Shown piece after piece: positions 61,319 to 64,000 of a stretch of DNA of 64,000 nt. Numbering within the stretch: the first letter of the stretch is position 1; each line of letters starts with the position of its first letter. The stretch comes from Thraustochytrium sp. TN22 (Eukaryota > Sar > Bigyra > Thraustochytrida > Thraustochytriidae), in assembly GCA_013306675.1 (NCBI GenBank), contig JABLUY010000157.1, positions 28,523 to 92,522 of the forward strand, in the 5' to 3' direction. Below the pieces are notes generated by a model. It saw nothing but the letters and a program-made list of their open reading frames with translations. It did no database searches and had not been told where the DNA came from. The translations under genes and the position numbers were made by a program.

Positions 61319-63844
61319 CTAGGCCTTGTGGGCATGGGGCGTGGGGAGCGGGTCCGGCTTGACGCGTAGCTTCTTGAGGCCGGCGTCGACGCGAGCAGAC
61401 ATGCCGGCGCGCTCCGGGGCGACGACCTTGATGACCCAGCCGGGGATGGAGCCGTTTGGGTCGAGCATCTGGACGTTGCTCATGAGGCTGGCGCCCTCGA
61501 GCGTAGGGTGCGGCTCGAGCTTGATGCCGGCGAGGAAGACCTTGGCGCGGACGTACTTGGAGGTGGGCGGGCAGAGCGAGTCCGGCGCCGAAGCCATCAC
61601 GACGGTGATGGTGCCGTCGGCCTCAATCTTGCGGCTGGTGACCAGCACGGAGTCGCGCGCTGCAATGGCCATGGGGAAGGGCGACTTGTACTCGACGTGG
61701 CTGACGTCGCAGACGTCGAGGTCATCGCCGAGGTGGCGGCGCGCCTCGGCCAGGTCAATGGTACGCAGGAGCGTGTGGCCCTTGTACAGGTCGTCGTACT
61801 CGGAGCGGTACTCGGGCGCCGTCATGAAGGCGGCGGCCACGAGCGGCGGCGCGTGCACCGTGCCGACGCCCTTGGTGTGCGTGAACTCGCCTTCGGTCTT
61901 GAGGTAGCATTGCACGCCATTGTAGTTCTTTAAAAAGGTCCAGCCGTCGTCCTCGCCTACGCTGAGCGCCTTGCTAAAGGTAGCGTACGCCTCCTTGAGC
62001 GTTTGCATGAAGTCCTCCGTCTCCCGCGGGGACGCCTGCATGGCGCTGGAGGCAGCCGCGGCCTCGGCGGCTGCGGCATCCAGCTCGGCCGGCGGGCGGC
62101 CGCGGCCCTGGCCCACGCCCAGAAACTTGCGCGTTTCTGCGATCTTGAAGACCTGCTTGCGCAGCGAGGGCTCCAGCAGCGCCTGCAAGAAGGCGTCCAG
62201 CTCGCGCGAGCGGTCCCTCAAGAAGTCGTCTTCCAGGCTGCCGAACCAGGTCTTCGCCGGCAGCTGCGGCAGCACGCCGTGGCCAAACATGCGGCGCAGC
62301 TCGTGCCGCAGCGTGTCGAATTGCGAGAACCGCCGCCAGACGAACCACGCCAGCCCCTCGTGCTCCACGCGCACCTTGTACTGCGCGTACATGTGGTCCA
62401 CGACGCGGCTGCCCACGACCGACACCTTGAGCGTGAGCCCCTCGCGGTCGCGGGGCCGGTGCCGGTGCCGGTGCTTGGAGCCGGGCCGCCGCGGGTCGTG
62501 CGGGTCGCGTGCCGCGTAGCCCACATGACGCCGGTACCAGAACGTGGAGGCCGCCAGGCAGGCGCCGCCGGCCAGGCCCACCGTGGCCGGATGCAGCTCG
62601 CCCAGCGCGACGCCGGCGGCCACCGCGCCGACTAGCGCCGCGCCAGCCACGCCGAGCACCTCGCGATCGCCCACCTTTGCGAGCGTCTTGGCCACGGGGG
62701 ACCCGCCGCCCTCCGCGTCATCCGCCGCCGGCAGGCCGGCGTGTGTGCGGGTGAGGGCCAAAGCCACCACCGCCGCGCCCACCGCGCCGGCACGCAGCCC
62801 GCGCAGCTCCAGGCTGCTGCCGTCCGCTGCACCGGCCGCCCCCTCCTCAGCGAGAACCACCTTGTACAGCACGAGCGTGCAAAAGGAGGTGGCCAGCACG
62901 ACGGCTGCCCAGCGCGCCCGCGGGCTGTCGAGCACGAAGTCGCGACCGGCCGGCGATGCGGCGAGCCAGCGCAGCGCCGCCAAGACCAGCACTGGCGGCG
63001 TGGCGGCGTGCACGAGCGCGCGCGCCTCGAAGCGGTCGGCGCCTGCGAAGACCACTGTGGACAGCGCCGCCACAGCCAGCACAGCGGCCGCCCAGAGCTC
63101 GCGGCCCGGCTCCACCGGGGTTGCCGCCGTGGCGCCCGGCGCCACGGCAGCCTCGGCCTTGTTCTGAGCCACCCGGGCGGTCTCGCCGTGGTGCGCCCGC
63201 TTACGGCGGGCGCTCGAGGCGGGCGCCTCGGCCGAGAGCTTCTTGGCGCCCGTGGCCGCCGGCAGGCCGCCCTTGCGCGGCCGCACGGGCTCCGAGTGGA
63301 AGCTGCCGGTGCGGGTGCGATGCAACTTTTGCTCGCGTTCCCGTGCCTTGCGCGCCTGCACGTGCCGCAGCAGCTGGTCGTCATCGGCGCGCACGAAGAC
63401 GCGTTTCATGAGGATGTCCGGCTTGTCCTCGCCGGGCGGGTACCTGTACGTCAGGTGCTGAATGAACGAGTTCCCGCCCGGGTTCATCTTGCGCAGGTCT
63501 TCCGTGCTTCCCTTGCCGTGGGGCAGCACCGCGAGGATGCGCAGCGGGAACTCGCGTCCCGGGTCGAAGCTGCAGTCGTCCAGCACCTCGTCCCCGCGCC
63601 TCGTGCGCACCACCTGCTCGCCCGCGTTGATGAGGTGCGTCGAGCTGTCCTCCCCATTCTCGCTGATGTTGCGCACCACGAAGCTCTCGTCGCGCACCTC
63701 GATCTGGTGCAGCACCTTGAGCATCGTCACGATCTTGCGGATCTTCCACCCCACGCCCATGGCCTTGAGCATCGGCTCAATCGAGTCCGACGCCTCCGCG
63801 TCCACGCGCCACACGCCCGCGAAGTCCGACGCCGCCGGCGCCAT
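61319..63844 (-). CDS. Multi-domain lipid-binding protein: FABP-like, membrane, PX, START
   Basis: An 841-residue protein. Residues ~7-150 resemble the fatty-acid-binding/lipocalin fold (FAGVWRVDAEASDSIEPMLK, AMGVGWKIRKI). Several hydrophobic segments follow (~245-300, ~310-335, ~350-365, ~395-440), probably anchoring it in a membrane. A PX domain lies at ~468-576, with WRRFSQFDTLRHELR and RSRELDAFLQALL; it should bind phosphoinositides. A START lipid-transfer domain lies at ~631-832 (WTFLKNYNGVQCYLK, VCDVSHVEYKSPFPMA, RDSVLVTSRKI, VQMLDPNGSIPGWVIK). A protein holding two lipid-cavity domains, a membrane anchor and a phosphoinositide reader fits a lipid transporter at membrane contact sites (inference). 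The start at 63844 (MAPAASDFAG) directly precedes the first domain. Confidence 0.85.
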   Translation of the reverse strand: MAPAASDFAGVWRVDAEASDSIEPMLKAMGVGWKIRKIVTMLKVLHQIEVRDESFVVRNISENGEDSSTHLINAGEQVVRTRRGDEVLDDCSFDPGREFPLRILAVLPHGKGSTEDLRKMNPGGNSFIQHLTYRYPPGEDKPDILMKRVFVRADDDQLLRHVQARKAREREQKLHRTRTGSFHSEPVRPRKGGLPAATGAKKLSAEAPASSARRKRAHHGETARVAQNKAEAAVAPGATAATPVEPGRELWAAAVLAVAALSTVVFAGADRFEARALVHAATPPVLVLAALRWLAASPAGRDFVLDSPRARWAAVVLATSFCTLVLYKVVLAEEGAAGAADGSSLELRGLRAGAVGAAVVALALTRTHAGLPAADDAEGGGSPVAKTLAKVGDREVLGVAGAALVGAVAAGVALGELHPATVGLAGGACLAASTFWYRRHVGYAARDPHDPRRPGSKHRHRHRPRDREGLTLKVSVVGSRVVDHMYAQYKVRVEHEGLAWFVWRRFSQFDTLRHELRRMFGHGVLPQLPAKTWFGSLEDDFLRDRSRELDAFLQALLEPSLRKQVFKIAETRKFLGVGQGRGRPPAELDAAAAEAAAASSAMQASPRETEDFMQTLKEAYATFSKALSVGEDDGWTFLKNYNGVQCYLKTEGEFTHTKGVGTVHAPPLVAAAFMTAPEYRSEYDDLYKGHTLLRTIDLAEARRHLGDDLDVCDVSHVEYKSPFPMAIAARDSVLVTSRKIEADGTITVVMASAPDSLCPPTSKYVRAKVFLAGIKLEPHPTLEGASLMSNVQMLDPNGSIPGWVIKVVAPERAGMSARVDAGLKKLRVKPDPLPTPHAHKA

Positions 63845-64000
63845 GTCGCCGCGCGCCGCGCCGCGCCGCGCCGCTCCGCTCTCCGTGCCGGCCTCGGGCG
63901 TCGTAGTGGCCTCGAGCCCCGCGTACCTCTCGCCCGCCGCCCGCCGCCGCGCGCCGCGCCGCGCCGCGGGCCGCCGCGCGGCCGGCCGGATGAGCGGCCG
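63845..64000. other. Window edge, 5' flank of the PX-START gene
   Basis: GC-rich sequence upstream of the minus-strand start codon. Nothing else is recognised. Confidence 0.5.

Overview
This is GC-rich eukaryotic protist DNA. The genes are large, mostly intronless and closely packed on both strands, with long runs of single amino acids inside coding regions and no operon or Shine-Dalgarno signals. A secreted PAN/Apple protein with proline-threonine linkers, a plant-type 7TM-RGS protein, class-E-like 7TM receptors and FYVE, PX-START and HERC proteins together suggest a stramenopile, most probably a thraustochytrid/labyrinthulid. That assignment is inference. No rRNA, tRNA or CRISPR array was recognised.

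Left end (1-15.4 kb): an EXD2-type 3'-5' exonuclease gene (819-2822) is followed by the most unusual locus of the window. A head-to-head gene pair is present twice in tandem. In each unit, a minus-strand gene (A) encodes leucine-rich repeats joined to a superfamily 2 helicase whose motifs resemble the Z1-type helicases. A plus-strand gene (B) encodes an orphan protein with a conserved Cys/His cluster. A1/B1 lie at 3089-9658 and A2/B2 at 9701-15394. The A copies have diverged at the C-terminus: A1 carries a second copy of an ~80-residue module, and A2 has an unrelated basic tail there. This duplicated two-gene cassette is the best candidate for an undescribed system.

15.4-37.5 kb: two paralogous seven-helix receptors follow (16611-18440 intronless; 19929-21321, for which I propose two ~80-nt introns from alignment to the paralogue). 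Next is a giant HERC-like HECT ubiquitin ligase (21912-37544, 5210 aa) with RCC1, LamG, UBA, B-box, FN3-like, SPRY and HECT regions and a predicted N-myristoylation start.

37.5-49.6 kb: a 118-bp (TCACG)n array separates the HERC gene from a convergent JmjC/cupin membrane-anchored protein. That gene is divergent from, and 42 bp away from, a PRMT7-like arginine methyltransferase. Next come an inverted-repeat foldback element, low-confidence ORFs, a secreted six-PAN-domain protein, a decayed transposase-like pseudogene, a second foldback element and a signal-anchored protein with a possible TTL-like C-terminal region.

49.6-64 kb: three ~270-310-bp tandem repeats and a gene-poor stretch lead to a 7TM-RGS protein, which fits functionally with the two receptors. 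Then come a possible 61-aa membrane protein, a PARP6/8-type ADP-ribosyltransferase with a SWIM-like zinc finger, a FYVE protein and a multi-domain lipid-binding protein (FABP-like, membrane segments, PX, START). Intergenic stretches carry recurring GCTAGC/TAGCTAG and CAGG tracts, which I did not find in the coding sequence I read.
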